In this document: in pieces, positions 7,385 through 16,672 of the stretch | How the letters are laid out: the number at the start of each line of letters is the position of its first letter | Numbering within the stretch: the first letter of the stretch is position 1 | Assembly (NCBI RefSeq): GCF_027706145.1 | Contig: NZ_JAQFWW010000001.1 | Coordinates: 496,001 to 560,000 of the forward strand | Origin: Bacillus changyiensis | GTDB taxonomy: Bacteria; Bacillota; Bacilli; Bacillales; Bacillaceae | DNA: 64,000 nt | Reading direction: 5' to 3' | The notes under the pieces: generated by a model | The model's input: the letters and a program-made list of their open reading frames with translations, nothing else | Database searches by the model: none | Told to the model about the DNA's origin: nothing | Translations under genes and position numbers: made by a program

Positions 7385-9064
7385 ATGAAAACTCTTGATG
7401 TTAAAGCGTTGCGTGAAGGAATTGATAAAACGCTTGACGAATTAAAAGTTCAATCTAAAGAAATCAATAAAATTAAAAAGAACGTTGATGGTATCGTAGC
7501 CTTAGATGATGCTTTAAAGGGAAAAGGCGGTGAGGCGATTCGCAATTTTTACGAAGAGTGTCACACCCCTTTTTTGCGGTTCTATGATTTGTTTATCGAA
7601 GAATACACATCAGCACTCAAGAAAATCAAAAAATCGTTAGAATCACTAGAATCCCATGATGATGGATTTATCTCACAACAATTTCTTGAGAACGACCTTG
7701 AAGATGGTTTAAATGAAGCCGACAGGGAAACAAAAAGCATGGTTTCCTCAACGAATGACGTCATCAAAAGAGTCAAACATATTGTCGATTTACCCGAGTT
7801 GGACGATAGTGAGTTTGATAAGCATCAGAAACAAGCGTTGAAAGAGATCAACGACACACTTGAAAAGCTAAACACATTCGACAGAGAGCAAACAAACGAG
7901 TTAAAGACAGCTTCAAACGATCTCCAGACGATGAAAACTTACATGAAAACACTTGGGAAGATGTATACGTCATCAGGCCCAAGAATTGAGATTAATACTT
8001 ATAAAAAAGGATCAATTTTAGAATCTGAGGAAAACATTTCAAACTTCACTCTCATGAACCAGCTTGATCCAGAAAAAAAGGTGGATACGGATGCTACTTC
8101 AGCTATTGTAACAATGCTGAAAAAATTGGAGGAGACAGATTATTTAACTTTTGATACAGTAATGAGGGACAAGGATGAGATAAGGATTCATCACAAGATT
8201 CATGAAAATGATAATCCTTTAATGGGCCCTCTCCAGAAAGGACCCGTTGTATATCCCCAAAAATTGGATGACATCCGGGTTATTGATGGTAAGCTATATA
8301 ATGTTAAAGGGTGGAAAGTAGCCACAGATATTGATGTCCCAGACGAGTTAGTTACAGATCATTCAGACCCAAACTTTATTGGTGGCAGATACTATATATA
8401 TGAAAATGGCCAGATTGTACGTAAGTATAAATCAAACGGTAAAGAAGTAGTGGAAGTAGTCGATAGTATTCCAAATTCTAGAGGTGCTGCATCAGCCAAA
8501 ATCAATGACTCACTATTTGAAGGAACACCATTGGAAATTTTAGAATATCTTAACTTGGGCAATGCAGGTAGAACCCTTGCGAAGAAAGGAATAAAAAAGA
8601 TATTAAAGAACAGTATTGCTAAAGGTGAAGCAAAGAGTACTTCTAAGAGTGTTGGGAAAGTTGAAGAGAAAGCGTCTCAACATAGTAAGAAAAAGACCAA
8701 TAAAACAACTTCTTATGGAAAACAATCTGTACCAAAAGGTCCATATCGTGAAGTACATGGGTACCCAGCAAAAGTAAAGCCAGGTGCTCAAGAAAAGCAT
8801 ATTCCTGGTACACCAAATTACAAACAAGAAGTAGCCAACGGAAAACACAAAAGTATCTTCATCGGGGATAATAAAAGAGCACAAGAATTGCTTGATAAGT
8901 TTGCAGGAAAAGGTACTAAATTAGGAAATAATAAAGAAAGAGTAGACTTTGGTCAACCGATAGGAAAATATTATGACAAAGATACAGGGAAGTATGTGAA
9001 TACTACTAGAGGTCTAATACATTATAGTAAAAACGGAGCTCACATAGTACCAGCGAGACCATAA
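7385..9064 (+). CDS. LXG polymorphic toxin with Ntox50-like C-terminal domain
   Basis: This 559-residue polymorphic toxin has an N-terminal LXG domain of about 200 residues (starts [14 protein letters not shown], has the [11 protein letters not shown] motif and long helices), the type VII secretion targeting module. A linker with a DUF4176-free middle region follows, then a Lys/Ser-rich hinge (about 415-445). The last 105 residues match polymorphic toxin type 50: [10 protein letters not shown], then [13 protein letters not shown], then [12 protein letters not shown]. Such domains are predicted nucleases, delivered to neighbouring cells through the Yuk/T7SS apparatus. The start at 7385 is set by GAGGAGAATGGA and by the usual LXG N-terminus. 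The next gene, 22 bases on, is the likely immunity gene. The gene is intact although the surrounding element is decayed. Confidence 0.88.
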   Translation: MKTLDVKALREGIDKTLDELKVQSKEINKIKKNVDGIVALDDALKGKGGEAIRNFYEECHTPFLRFYDLFIEEYTSALKKIKKSLESLESHDDGFISQQFLENDLEDGLNEADRETKSMVSSTNDVIKRVKHIVDLPELDDSEFDKHQKQALKEINDTLEKLNTFDREQTNELKTASNDLQTMKTYMKTLGKMYTSSGPRIEINTYKKGSILESEENISNFTLMNQLDPEKKVDTDATSAIVTMLKKLEETDYLTFDTVMRDKDEIRIHHKIHENDNPLMGPLQKGPVVYPQKLDDIRVIDGKLYNVKGWKVATDIDVPDELVTDHSDPNFIGGRYYIYENGQIVRKYKSNGKEVVEVVDSIPNSRGAASAKINDSLFEGTPLEILEYLNLGNAGRTLAKKGIKKILKNSIAKGEAKSTSKSVGKVEEKASQHSKKKTNKTTSYGKQSVPKGPYREVHGYPAKVKPGAQEKHIPGTPNYKQEVANGKHKSIFIGDNKRAQELLDKFAGKGTKLGNNKERVDFGQPIGKYYDKDTGKYVNTTRGLIHYSKNGAHIVPARP

Positions 9065-9086
9065 AAAACAAGAAAAGAGGATGTAC

Positions 9087-9425
9087 ATGGCATATGATTC
9101 TTTAATTGGAACATTAATAAAGTATGAAAAAAGTGAGATGACATTAGAATGGAAAAGTGGTTTAAGAATTAATGGTAAACTAGATACAGTTTATGAAACA
9201 GATAATGGTTTGGATGACGATGATGTCAATTATATAGAATATGACGCAGCAGCATTTCAAGTAAATAAAATTTTATCTCATCCTACTAATAATTATGGCA
9301 GTGTATATGATTGGTTACGACAAGAAGAAAGCTCCTTGGTTGAGGTTTCTCTTTATGATGATCCGCCAAGTGCAGTATATTTGCCAAACGGTAAAAAAAT
9401 ATGGGAAAAGAACGGCAGCGAATAA
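9087..9425 (+). CDS. Probable immunity protein to the LXG toxin
   Basis: This small acidic protein of 112 residues ([16 protein letters not shown] in the middle) is encoded immediately downstream of the LXG toxin on the same strand. That is the standard place for the cognate immunity gene. It has no signal peptide or membrane segment, so it should act in the cytoplasm by binding the Ntox50-like domain. An ATG at 9081 touches the GAGG ribosome site, so the ATG at 9087 (6 bases spacing) is preferred. I do not recognise a named immunity family. The function is inferred from position, size and charge. Confidence 0.7.
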   Translation: MAYDSLIGTLIKYEKSEMTLEWKSGLRINGKLDTVYETDNGLDDDDVNYIEYDAAAFQVNKILSHPTNNYGSVYDWLRQEESSLVEVSLYDDPPSAVYLPNGKKIWEKNGSE

Positions 9426-9453
9426 CGATTGACCAATTCAATAAAACTTTATA

Positions 9454-9480
9454 GCCCTCTGTTAAAAGAGGGCCTTTTTA
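9454..9480. terminator. Bidirectional terminator between immunity gene and amidase
   Basis: GCCCTCT (9454-9460) pairs with AGAGGGC (9467-9473) and is followed by CTTTTTAA. The minus strand also has a T run, so it can end both convergent transcripts. Confidence 0.8.
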
Positions 9481-9481
9481 A

Positions 9482-10296
9482 TTACTTCAATAACGCCTCA
9501 AGCTTCGCCTTCGTCTTCGGCCCATAAATACCGTCTGCTACTAGTCCATGCATCAATTGGAACCGTCTAACCGCATCTTTTGTCTTCGATCCATAGTAAC
9601 CATCAATCTCATTGTTTTTTGCGCCTTTGTCTGGATAGAAATAAAGGGCTGCCAGTGCTTGTTGAATCTGCCGTACTGCTGTACCCTTCATCATCGGGCT
9701 TTTTAGTTTATAAACACCGGAAGGCAATGGATATCTTGATTTTTTATTATGACTTGAAGATGAGTCTGTTTTAGATCCAGTTTTATTTCCTAGTAAGCTA
9801 TCAACTTTTTTTCTGAATGCTGATAGTTGACTTGAGTCACTCACCCAAGGAGCCGGGCAGTTTTTTCGCGTGACATCATAATGACGAACGATTCTGCTCG
9901 TGGATAGTCCATATCGCTTACATAGTTTCGCAACCAATTCAGCCGCATTTTCAACAGTTTCACTGTGGATTTTCCCATCTTTTTCAACACACATTTCCAC
10001 ACTAATAGCTGTTTGATTGGCATTTGGCTTTAAAAAACTAACATAACAACGGTTCCCATCATGGGCATGATAGGCCATTTCATTTTCAGGGATAATGTAC
10101 TGCACTTCTTTGCGGTCTACAAAATATTGGGCTGATGCGTAACGCTTATCGACTACACATGTAAGTTACGTTCATTTAATGAAGATGCCCCAGGAGTTGC
10201 TGTATAGTGCATGACAATTCCTTTCACTCCTGATCATTTAGCACCTGGACGAGTATAACGATTAACTTTCACAAAATTTTTCACGACTTTTACCAT
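9482..10296 (-). pseudogene. Phage-type N-acetylmuramoyl-L-alanine amidase, broken
   Basis: This was a phage endolysin with an amidase_2 domain and a C-terminal peptidoglycan-binding repeat. The original start is at 10296 (behind GAGGAG), and the frame reads MVKVVKNFVKVNRYTRPGAK before a TGA at 10234-10236. It continues GVKGIVMHYTATPGASS and is then lost to an indel near 10160-10185. A second frame resumes with DKRYASAQYFVDRKE and stays open to 9482, covering AYHAHDG, the zinc-ligand region GRIVRHYDVTRKNCPAPW-like segment and the binding domain (VRQIQQALAAL, DGIYGPKTKAKLEALL). The first amidase histidine region and the second half are now in different frames, so full-length lysin is not made. 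The 207-residue remainder might still be expressed. Confidence 0.82.
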
Positions 10297-10325
10297 GTAA
10301 ACCACTCCTCATTTTATGTTTGAAT

Positions 10326-10350
10326 AAAAAAAGACTGCCTCTTGGCAGCC
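10326..10350 (-). terminator. Hairpin terminator after the holin-like gene
   Basis: On the minus strand CTGCC-AAGA-GGCAG is followed by TCTTTTTTTATT, directly after the stop codon of the holin-like ORF. Confidence 0.65.
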
Positions 10351-10351
10351 A

Positions 10352-10501
10352 TCATTTTGTTAATCCGTTTTGTTTTAACACTTCTTTTTGTTTCTTACCT
10401 TTCTCAGTCACATAGTTGTTTTTATACCATGCGACAATTGAAGTAATGATCGTAAACACTGTGGAACCCACCAAATACAAAGTATCTGCCAGTATGTTCA
10501 C
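10352..10501 (-). CDS. Small holin-like membrane protein
   Basis: This 49-residue protein starts at GTG 10501 behind GAGGATC. It has one hydrophobic segment ([20 protein letters not shown]) followed by a charged tail full of Lys and Gln. It sits directly upstream of the broken amidase on the same strand. Size, single membrane span, basic tail and position suggest the holin or holin-associated protein of a phage lysis cassette. No specific family is claimed. Confidence 0.55.
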   Translation of the reverse strand: MNILADTLYLVGSTVFTIITSIVAWYKNNYVTEKGKKQKEVLKQNGLTK

Positions 10502-10725
10502 TTGATCCTCACTTTTCTAGAAGATTATTTTTTCAATCAAGCGCTATTACATAACTGTACGTACCGAACCCCTTTTCACCAGTTCCGGTCATATGAAAAA
10601 TCCCTCTTAACGAGTGAGGACTTGGTGCGTTTTTTGACTTTCCCTGAACAATAAAAAATACCGAACCTTTTGCCTAACTCAATAATTTCGAAATAGAAAT
10701 CATCCGTATCTCCTATAAATACCAA

Positions 10726-10827
10726 CACGCCTCCATGACATCAGATATTTATTTTCATGTTAGCAAAAAGATTGATATGGATTCAATGAACAAATATGAA
10801 GACTACCTCTCCACAATAATGGAGTAA
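10726..10827 (+). pseudogene. Tyrosine recombinase 3' remnant, copy 2
   Basis: The last 33 codons of a second integrase remain. HASMT corresponds to the end of the LGH-type box, then comes the active-site tyrosine in SDIYFHVSKKID, then a charged helix ending STIME. It is related to, but clearly different from, the remnant at 4866-5126 (ADVYPHISKKLD, ending VELDS), so two separate elements supplied them. Upstream sequence no longer reads as integrase. The order after the stop codon is the same as at the other remnant: arm-like repeats, then the glnA 3' end. Confidence 0.75.
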
Positions 10828-10839
10828 TTTTTTTGCAAG

Positions 10840-10903
10840 TTTTTGTAGGTGTTTTGTGGGTGTTTCATTCACAGTCTTTAAAAAATAAAAATACCCACAA
10901 AAT
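10840..10903. repeat. Arm-type repeats TTTTGTRGGTG
   Basis: Direct copies TTTTTGTAGGTG (10840-10851) and TTTTGTGGGTG (10852-10862) are followed by an inverted copy TACCCACAAAA (10892-10902). The layout mirrors the TTTTGGTCA set at 5134-5195 but with another motif, as expected for a second integrase. The binding role is inferred. Confidence 0.55.
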
Positions 10904-10904
10904 T

Positions 10905-10935
10905 AAAAACCCCCTGACACCAAATGTGCCAAGGG
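10905..10935 (-). terminator. glnA Rho-independent terminator
   Basis: On the minus strand CCCTTGGCAC (10935-10926) pairs with GTGTCAGGGG (10920-10911), with two wobble pairs, and is followed by a G-rich base and TTTTT. The same hairpin exists in the duplicate at 5199-5229. Confidence 0.75.
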
Positions 10936-11002
10936 ATCCAAAGATTAATATTGAGACATATATTGTTCGCGTTCCCAAGGATGGACTTGTGTACGGAACA
11001 TA
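10905..11002. repeat. glnA 3' end, attachment site copy (chromosomal side)
   Basis: These 98 bases run from the glnA terminator into the last 19 codons of glnA and are repeated at 5199-5289. Integration within this stretch would restore the glnA coding end, which explains why glnA is intact. Confidence 0.85.
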
Positions 11003-12279
11003 TCCCATTCAATTTCTTTTGCTTCAACAAAGTGTTCGAATAAGTGTTCACCAAGGGCGTTGACCATGACTTCGTTCGATTTTAATTCGTCCAAAGCTTC
11101 AGCAAGTGTTGCTGGTAGGTCAACGATGCCATTTTCAAGGCGCTCTTCTTGACTCATGACGTAGATGTTACGGTCGATTGGAGCTGGTGCTTCAAGTTTG
11201 TTTTTGATACCGTCAAGACCCGCTGCTAACAATACGCTAAGTGCAAGATAAGGGTTTGCAGATGGGTCGACACTTCTTACTTCTACACGGGTGCTGATAC
11301 CACGAGAAGCCGGGATGCGGATTAATGGACTTCTGTTTTGGGCACTCCATGCTACATAGCATGGTGCTTCATAACCCGGTACAAGACGTTTGTATGAGTT
11401 AACCGTTGGGTTTGTAACAGCTGTAAAACTTGTTGCGTGTTTTACGACACCGGCAATAAATTGTTTTGCAGTCTCGCTTAACTGAAGATCACCATCTTGA
11501 TCAAAAAATGCGTTAACACCGTTTTTGAATAACGACAGATTGCAGTGCATACCTGATCCGTTTACACCGAATAATGGTTTTGGCATAAATGTTGCGTGAA
11601 GACCGTGCTTACGTGCGATTGTTTTTACAACAAGCTTAAATGTTTGAATATCATCACAGGCGCGAATAGCACCAGCATATTTAAAATCAATTTCATGTTG
11701 TCCAGGAGCTACCTCATGGTGAGACGCTTCGATTTCAAAGCCCATTTCTTCGAGCTCAAGCACGATGTCACGGCGGCAGTTCTCCCCAAGGTCTGTCGGA
11801 GCAAGGTCGAAATATCCACCTTTATCATTCAATTCAAGAGTCGGTTCACCTTTTTCATCGAGTTTGAACAAGAAGAATTCCGGTTCTGGCCCAAGATTGA
11901 AATCTGAGAATCCTATCTCTTCCATTTCTTTCAAGATTCGTTTTAAGTTGTTTCGAGGGTCACCTTCAAACGGAGTACCATCAGGATTGTAAATGTCACA
12001 GATGAAACGGGCTACTTTACCTTTTTCAGCAGTCCACGGGAAAATAACGAATGTGTCTAAATCTGGGTATAAGTACATATCTGACTCTTCTATACGTACG
12101 AAGCCTTCGATTGAAGAACCATCAAACATGACTTTATTATCAAGTGCTTTTTCCAATTGACTCACAGGAATCTCAACGTTTTTAATTGTTCCTAGAATGT
12201 CAGTAAACTGAAGGCGAACATATTTTACATTCTCCTCATTTACTAATTTCATTATGTCATCTCTTGAATACTTGGCCAT
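10945..12279 (-). CDS. glnA: Glutamine synthetase type I (feedback-inhibited GlnA)
   Basis: GlnA makes glutamine from glutamate, ammonia and ATP in the cytoplasm. Its feedback-inhibited form also binds and controls GlnR and TnrA. The 444-residue length and the class I-alpha pattern fit: [10 protein letters not shown], the EPEFFLF and [12 protein letters not shown] metal-binding motifs, [13 protein letters not shown] with the flap glutamate, and Arg62 (in EGFVRIEE), known in B. subtilis GS for feedback inhibition by glutamine. It follows glnR by 59 bases in the glnRA operon and ends at an intrinsic terminator. Its last codons form the attachment site of the inserted DNA to the left, yet the reading frame is intact, ending MSQY. 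Confidence 0.98.
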   Translation of the reverse strand: MAKYSRDDIMKLVNEENVKYVRLQFTDILGTIKNVEIPVSQLEKALDNKVMFDGSSIEGFVRIEESDMYLYPDLDTFVIFPWTAEKGKVARFICDIYNPDGTPFEGDPRNNLKRILKEMEEIGFSDFNLGPEPEFFLFKLDEKGEPTLELNDKGGYFDLAPTDLGENCRRDIVLELEEMGFEIEASHHEVAPGQHEIDFKYAGAIRACDDIQTFKLVVKTIARKHGLHATFMPKPLFGVNGSGMHCNLSLFKNGVNAFFDQDGDLQLSETAKQFIAGVVKHATSFTAVTNPTVNSYKRLVPGYEAPCYVAWSAQNRSPLIRIPASRGISTRVEVRSVDPSANPYLALSVLLAAGLDGIKNKLEAPAPIDRNIYVMSQEERLENGIVDLPATLAEALDELKSNEVMVNALGEHLFEHFVEAKEIEWDMFRTQVHPWEREQYMSQY

Positions 12280-12338
12280 TCGTAAAACTCCTCCTCTAAA
12301 AAGGTAAATGTATATATAGCAATGCAGTTGCTAACAAC

Positions 12339-12734
12339 TTAATGAAAAAACCTGGACATATCTCCTTGACGAAATGTTGTTCCCTTTTGAAAACGACCCG
12401 AATGAATCAGTTCGTTTTTTAGCAGTTTTCGCAATTCTTCATCTGAAAGATTGTGTTTCATTACTTTTTCTGGTTTATCTTGATATTGATGTTCTGATTT
12501 GGCGAAGATTTGTTTAATTCCCGCCATGTTTACACCTTGTTCAATCAAATCTTTAATTTCCAGCAACTTATCTACATCATGAAACGAAAATAACCGTCTG
12601 TTCCCTTCACTTCTTGCAGGAAATATCAGTCCATTTTCCTCATAATACCGAATTTGTCTAGCTGATAATTCGGTTAGCTGCATGACAATTCCTATTGGAA
12701 ATAAGGGCATTGAGCGGCGAATTTTATCACTCAT
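12339..12734 (-). CDS. glnR: Nitrogen repressor GlnR (MerR family)
   Basis: GlnR represses glnRA and other nitrogen genes when glutamine is plentiful. The 131-residue protein has an N-terminal MerR winged helix ([20 protein letters not shown], then [13 protein letters not shown]). Its C-terminal tail ends GDMSRFFH, like the region that lets feedback-inhibited glutamine synthetase act as a chaperone for DNA binding in B. subtilis. It is the first gene of the glnRA operon, and two operators lie just upstream of it. Confidence 0.97.
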   Translation of the reverse strand: MSDKIRRSMPLFPIGIVMQLTELSARQIRYYEENGLIFPARSEGNRRLFSFHDVDKLLEIKDLIEQGVNMAGIKQIFAKSEHQYQDKPEKVMKHNLSDEELRKLLKNELIHSGRFQKGTTFRQGDMSRFFH

Positions 12735-12763
12735 CTCAATTTCCTCCTTTACTAATTAAGTCT

Positions 12764-12814
12764 ATTATATTTGTTGTCAAGTAACATGTCAAGGTTATGT
12801 CAGGAATTCTTACA
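12764..12814 (-). promoter_or_regulatory. glnRA promoter with two GlnR/TnrA operators
   Basis: A sigma-A promoter has -35 TTGACA (12787-12792) and -10 TATAAT (12764-12769) with a 17-base spacer. Operator o1 at 12798-12814 fits TGTNA-N7-TNACA perfectly. Operator o2 at 12775-12791 has one mismatch and covers the spacer and -35. The 6-base gap between the two sites is as in B. subtilis glnRA. Confidence 0.88.
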
Positions 12815-12819
12815 TGAAA

Positions 12820-14076
12820 TTATGACTCTATGATAACATCGACTGCACTACAAATCGCATTTTTAACATGTGCATAGGTTAAACCTCCTTGAACGTACGC
12901 AACATAAGGCGGCCTGATCGGACCATCTGCTGATAATTCGATGCTTGCACCTTGTATAAAAGTCCCCGCTGCCATAATGACATCATCTTCGTATCCCGGC
13001 ATATAGCTTGGATATGGAGTCACATGGGCATTAACAGGTGAAGCGTATTGAATCGCTTGGCAAAATGCGATCATTTGTTCAGCATTGGAAAATTCAACTG
13101 ATTGAATCAAGTCGGTTCGTTTATGCTTCCATGAAGGATTTGTTCGAAATCCTAACTTTTCGAGAAAGCGCGCTGTAAAAACAGCTCCCTTTAACGCTTG
13201 AGAAACAACATGTGGCGCTAGGAAAAAACCTTGGTACATTTCTTGCAGTGAGTAAAGTGATGCACCGACTTCCCTTCCAAGACCGGGTGATGACATTCGA
13301 AATGAACAAGCTTCAACCCATTCTTGCTTACCAACAAGATAACCTCCTGTTTTCGCTAAACCACCGCCTGGATTTTTAATCAGTGAACCCGCGATAAGAT
13401 CTGCACCAACATGGCAGGGTTCACGTTCTTCAACAAATTCTCCATAGCAGTTATCTACAAAAACAATAATTTTGTTATTGATTTCTTTTACGAAACGAAT
13501 CATTTCTTCAATGTCATCAATTGAAAAAGAAGGACGGTTGGCATAACCCTTTGATCGTTGAATTCCGATAACCTTTGTCTTTGGTGTGATCAACTCAGCA
13601 ACACGTTGAAAGTCAACGGTTCCCTCTTTTGTCAACCGGGCGGCGTTATATTGAATGTTGAATTCCTTTAATGACCCTGAATTTTTTCCACCTCTGACAC
13701 CGACAATTTCTTCGAGTGTGTCATATGGTTTCCCTGTTATATAAAGAAGTTCATCACCTGGACGAAGGACACCGAAAAGAGCAATTGAAATCGCATGAGT
13801 CCCCGAAATAATCTGGGGTCTGACAAGACCTGCTTCACCACCAAATACGTCTGCGTAGATAGCTTCAAGTGTATCTCGGCCGATATCATCATAACCATAC
13901 CCAGTAGAAGGGGTAAAGTGCGTATCAGACACTTTATGTTTTCGATAGCTTTCAAGTACCCTCCACTCATTTCGCTCACTAATTTCATCAATTGTTTTAT
14001 GAACGACTGAAATTTCATCTTCGGTTTCGATCGTTATCTTTTTTAGTAAATCCCCATGTTTTAGTGTCTCAAACAT
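12820..14076 (-). CDS. ynbB: Aluminium-resistance family PLP enzyme YnbB
   Basis: This 418-residue fold-type I PLP protein is of the methionine gamma-lyase-related family often labelled aluminium resistance protein. It shows a glycine-rich PLP phosphate site (SGTHAIS), an aspartate in FVDNCYGEF that contacts the pyridine ring, and a Schiff-base lysine in SLIKNPGGGLAKTGGYLVG. The true reaction in Bacillus is not established. The gene lies between hflX and glnR on the same strand, as in B. subtilis. It is 15 bases from hflX, so it is probably cotranscribed with hflX. Confidence 0.92.
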   Translation of the reverse strand: MFETLKHGDLLKKITIETEDEISVVHKTIDEISERNEWRVLESYRKHKVSDTHFTPSTGYGYDDIGRDTLEAIYADVFGGEAGLVRPQIISGTHAISIALFGVLRPGDELLYITGKPYDTLEEIVGVRGGKNSGSLKEFNIQYNAARLTKEGTVDFQRVAELITPKTKVIGIQRSKGYANRPSFSIDDIEEMIRFVKEINNKIIVFVDNCYGEFVEEREPCHVGADLIAGSLIKNPGGGLAKTGGYLVGKQEWVEACSFRMSSPGLGREVGASLYSLQEMYQGFFLAPHVVSQALKGAVFTARFLEKLGFRTNPSWKHKRTDLIQSVEFSNAEQMIAFCQAIQYASPVNAHVTPYPSYMPGYEDDVIMAAGTFIQGASIELSADGPIRPPYVAYVQGGLTYAHVKNAICSAVDVIIES

Positions 14077-14091
14077 TGAAAGTGTCCTTTC

Positions 14092-15354
14092 TTACATATA
14101 CTTCTTGAGCTCTCCCATTATATTTTGTTCAGGAAGTATGTAACCTTCCACTTCATATTTTTCACAACCTTCGTGAAAAGCGGTGGCTTTTATCATCGTT
14201 TCAGATTTAATTCGTGCTAACAGTCTACCCTCTGAAGCAGGAATTTTTACTCGATAGGAAACAAGAAGTTCTTTTTTAATAAATTCCTCGATCGCCTGCT
14301 TAAACACTGGCAAATCACCATCAATCTTGGCACTTGTCATGATATGGTTTTTTCCAGATGAAGGGATAAAATCAGTTCTTTTTTGATCCCTTTTATTATA
14401 GATAGTGAACACCGGAATATCATCGGCTTCAAGCTCTTCGATAAGACGTTTTACCGTAGCTTCATGTCCTTGATAATCCTCATGTGAAGAATCGATCATA
14501 TGAAGAATCAAATCAGCTTCTTTTACCTCTTCCAATGTAGATCTAAACGCTGCAATTAAAGTGGTTGGCAAATCCTGAATAAAACCAACTGTATCAGACA
14601 AGAGCACATGATATCCACTTGGGAGTGTCATTTTCCTTGTCATTGGATCAAGTGTGGCAAACAGCAGATTCTCTTCAAAACTGTCTGCAGCTGTCAAGCG
14701 ATTGAACCATGTTGATTTTCCCGTATTTGTATAACCGACAAGAGCGATTTGTAGTACGCCATTTTTCTTTCTTCTTTCTCTGTATCTGCTTCTGTGACGA
14801 ATAACAGTAGACAACTGAAGATTGATTTCATGAATCCGATTCCTAATATGACGCCGATCGGTTTCAAGCTTTGTTTCCCCTGGTCCTCTTGTTCCTATTC
14901 CACCTCCCAGCCTTGACAAATTAATCCCCTGTCCACTTAATCTCGGCAATGTATATTGGAGCTGAGCAAGTTCGATTTGCAGTTTTCCTTCCCTCGTCTT
15001 CGCTCGTTTTGCAAAGATGTCGAGGATTAATTGTGTTCGGTCGATAATTTTTATATCGAGATATGTGGCAAGAGCTTTAAGCTGACTTGGTGACAATTCA
15101 TCATTAAAAATTAAGACATCGGCTGACAATTCTTCACAAAGCATCATCAGCTCATCTACTTTCCCTTTACCGATATATGTAGCAGCATCAGCTCGATTCC
15201 GTTTTTGTGTAACGGTCGACATAACTGTACCAGCAGCCGTCTTCGTCAATGCGCTAAGCTCTGCCATCGAGTATGAAAAACGTTCATCAGAAATATGTGG
15301 AAGTTGACAACCAACTAAGATCGCTTTTTCTTTTATGAATTCTTGTTCATTCAA
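14092..15354 (-). CDS. hflX: Ribosome-associated GTPase HflX
   Basis: HflX is a GTPase that binds the large ribosomal subunit and rescues or splits stalled ribosomes under stress. The protein (about 420 residues) has an N-terminal HflX subdomain with [13 protein letters not shown] and the conserved [15 protein letters not shown] linker. The G domain follows, with GYTNTGKST (G1), DTVGFI (G3) and NKRD (G4). The frame is open to 15378, but TTG 15354 gives the family start [11 protein letters not shown] behind AGAAAGGA. It is known as ynbA in B. subtilis and heads the hflX-ynbB pair. Confidence 0.95.
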   Translation of the reverse strand: MNEQEFIKEKAILVGCQLPHISDERFSYSMAELSALTKTAAGTVMSTVTQKRNRADAATYIGKGKVDELMMLCEELSADVLIFNDELSPSQLKALATYLDIKIIDRTQLILDIFAKRAKTREGKLQIELAQLQYTLPRLSGQGINLSRLGGGIGTRGPGETKLETDRRHIRNRIHEINLQLSTVIRHRSRYRERRKKNGVLQIALVGYTNTGKSTWFNRLTAADSFEENLLFATLDPMTRKMTLPSGYHVLLSDTVGFIQDLPTTLIAAFRSTLEEVKEADLILHMIDSSHEDYQGHEATVKRLIEELEADDIPVFTIYNKRDQKRTDFIPSSGKNHIMTSAKIDGDLPVFKQAIEEFIKKELLVSYRVKIPASEGRLLARIKSETMIKATAFHEGCEKYEVEGYILPEQNIMGELKKYM

Positions 15355-15698
15355 ATGATCATGTTCCTTTCTTAACAATAGTGATGTAAAGCAGTATTAT
15401 CATAACAAACAGTGGGAGCAGTTTCCAGACATCAAGCAAAAAATAAAAAGATGCATATTTATAGGTGTAACACTGGAAGGCTAACCGCACTGTTAGATGA
15501 TCTTTTAACTTCCATTCTCTCACTTTCAGCCATCTTGCAATATTCACCATCTGATCGAATAGCCCTTTCATATAAATTGTTTCGATATGAAGACAAAATG
15601 AAAAGGATCAAGTCCAGTACAATACCAAACTTAATCCTTTCTAGTTTTTTTTGCGACACTTAATACTGTATGTAATAAACTCATTAATAGATTATCGA
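15355..15698. other. Intergenic region upstream of hflX
   Basis: About 340 bases hold no convincing gene. A 70-codon minus-strand frame (15359-15571) has a hydrophobic tail but no ribosome site and overlaps the hflX start, so I leave it out. The hflX promoter should lie here. Confidence 0.4.
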
Positions 15699-15983
15699 TT
15701 ATAGTTTATGATTATAGATATCGTTCGATGACATCCACTCTAAAAATTGTTTATATGGATAATATGTAGTCCCCTTCAACTCTACCTTTGGTGCGTTCGG
15801 AAATTTGTTTAACAGTTCCTTTGTTTCTTCTTTACTGAGTCCAAGGCTATAGTGTAAATCTTTTTCCTTGATTAACATTGGATAATCAGAAGAACTTGCT
15901 TTTGGATTCTTAAAATTTTTTAGTCCATCACCGACAAAATAACCCATAGCAGCTAACCCGATCCCGACCCACATCAGTTCCAT
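15699..15983 (-). CDS. Small membrane-anchored protein with a possible DNA-binding domain
   Basis: This 94-residue protein starts at ATG 15983 behind AAAGGAGA. It has one N-terminal hydrophobic segment (MWVGIGLAAMGYFVGDGL) and then a charged domain reading LGLSKEETKELLNKFPNAP and TTYYPYKQFLEWM. That domain looks like a short winged-helix or excisionase-like fold in which a helix contacts a strand-loop. I do not recognise a named family. It lies between hflX and spoVK, where B. subtilis has, as far as I recall, no such gene. Confidence 0.65.
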   Translation of the reverse strand: MELMWVGIGLAAMGYFVGDGLKNFKNPKASSSDYPMLIKEKDLHYSLGLSKEETKELLNKFPNAPKVELKGTTYYPYKQFLEWMSSNDIYNHKL

Positions 15984-16020
15984 TTGAAGTCTCCTTTCAA
16001 TTCTCTCATAATATTTGTTT

Positions 16021-16443
16021 TTAACAACTACCAGCTAGGCGTTCCTTTAAAAGTAGAAATATAGAATCCAACAACCAATAAAATAAGCTGACAAATATGC
16101 ATATCCCATAAAACAAAGGAAATACCAATAACTGAATCAGCGCATCAGCACTAAACATCAAAACGATTACTATTGATACCACGATAATTGCAACAATATA
16201 TAGTCCAAGATGTTTTAAATTAAACTTCTTGCTCTTATTCTTCATTTGCAAAACGAATTGGATAGGAAAAGCGGCAACAGAATAGACAATCAGAACATAA
16301 ATCGATATCAGTTGGGCATATACTAGTCCAACCCAATTAATTGTTCCCATGTTGATAAATAAAAACAACCAGAAAAAAAGAACAGCAATGAGAAATGTCA
16401 GCAAAGGATAGCCTTTTATAATAAAATTTTTAATACTGCTCAC
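16021..16443 (-). CDS. Unknown four-helix membrane protein
   Basis: This 140-residue protein is mostly hydrophobic, with about four membrane segments (LLTFLIAVLFFWLFLFI, VGLVYAQLISIYVLIVY, LGLYIVAIIVVSIVIVLMF and LVFPLFYGICIFVSLFYW). The linker after helix two is basic (KNKSKKFNLK). The annotated start is GTG 16443, though AGGAA directly abuts it and a slightly later start is possible. I do not recognise the family. It is 37 bases upstream of the small gene at 15699-15983 on the same strand, so the two may form an operon. Confidence 0.6.
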   Translation of the reverse strand: MSSIKNFIIKGYPLLTFLIAVLFFWLFLFINMGTINWVGLVYAQLISIYVLIVYSVAAFPIQFVLQMKNKSKKFNLKHLGLYIVAIIVVSIVIVLMFSADALIQLLVFPLFYGICIFVSLFYWLLDSIFLLLKERLAGSC

Positions 16444-16623
16444 TTCCTATTGATTAAAATACATTTTCAATTAATTTTTATTCTTATATAGCGGCCTCCT
16501 TTATTTTACGAATCCTTATTATACCTATTTTTAATTTCTAGCGCAAATTGCAAACTGCTCAACTATTATGCATACAAGTTCTCAGTCTATGTTTCATTTT
16601 GTAATGTTTTCTTGAAAATTTCA

Positions 16624-16672
16624 ACAAAAAGGAAAGGCACGCCATCATAGGCATGACGCGTCTTCCTTTATA
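16624..16672 (-). terminator. Probable spoVK terminator
   Basis: On the minus strand AAAGGAA pairs with TTCCTTT and CATGCC with GGCGTG around TATGAT, followed by TTTTTG. The stem includes the last spoVK codons and has internal mismatches. Confidence 0.5.

Larger units (their letters stand above)
5199..11002. mobile_element. Decayed integrative element or prophage remnant in the glnA 3' end
   Basis: The segment is bounded by direct repeats of the glnA 3' end, with an integrase remnant inside its right boundary. It carries mobile-type cargo: rap-phr, an LXG toxin with immunity gene, a holin-like gene and a phage amidase. Integrase, rap and amidase are all broken, so it cannot move by itself. 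A further element abuts its left boundary, with its own integrase remnant at 4866-5126. Conjugation, replication or capsid genes are absent, so phage and ICE origins cannot be told apart, though the lysis genes favour phage. Confidence 0.7.

Noticed and set aside
15359..15571. 70-codon minus-strand frame with a hydrophobic tail
   Set aside because: Overlaps the hflX start and lacks a ribosome site.
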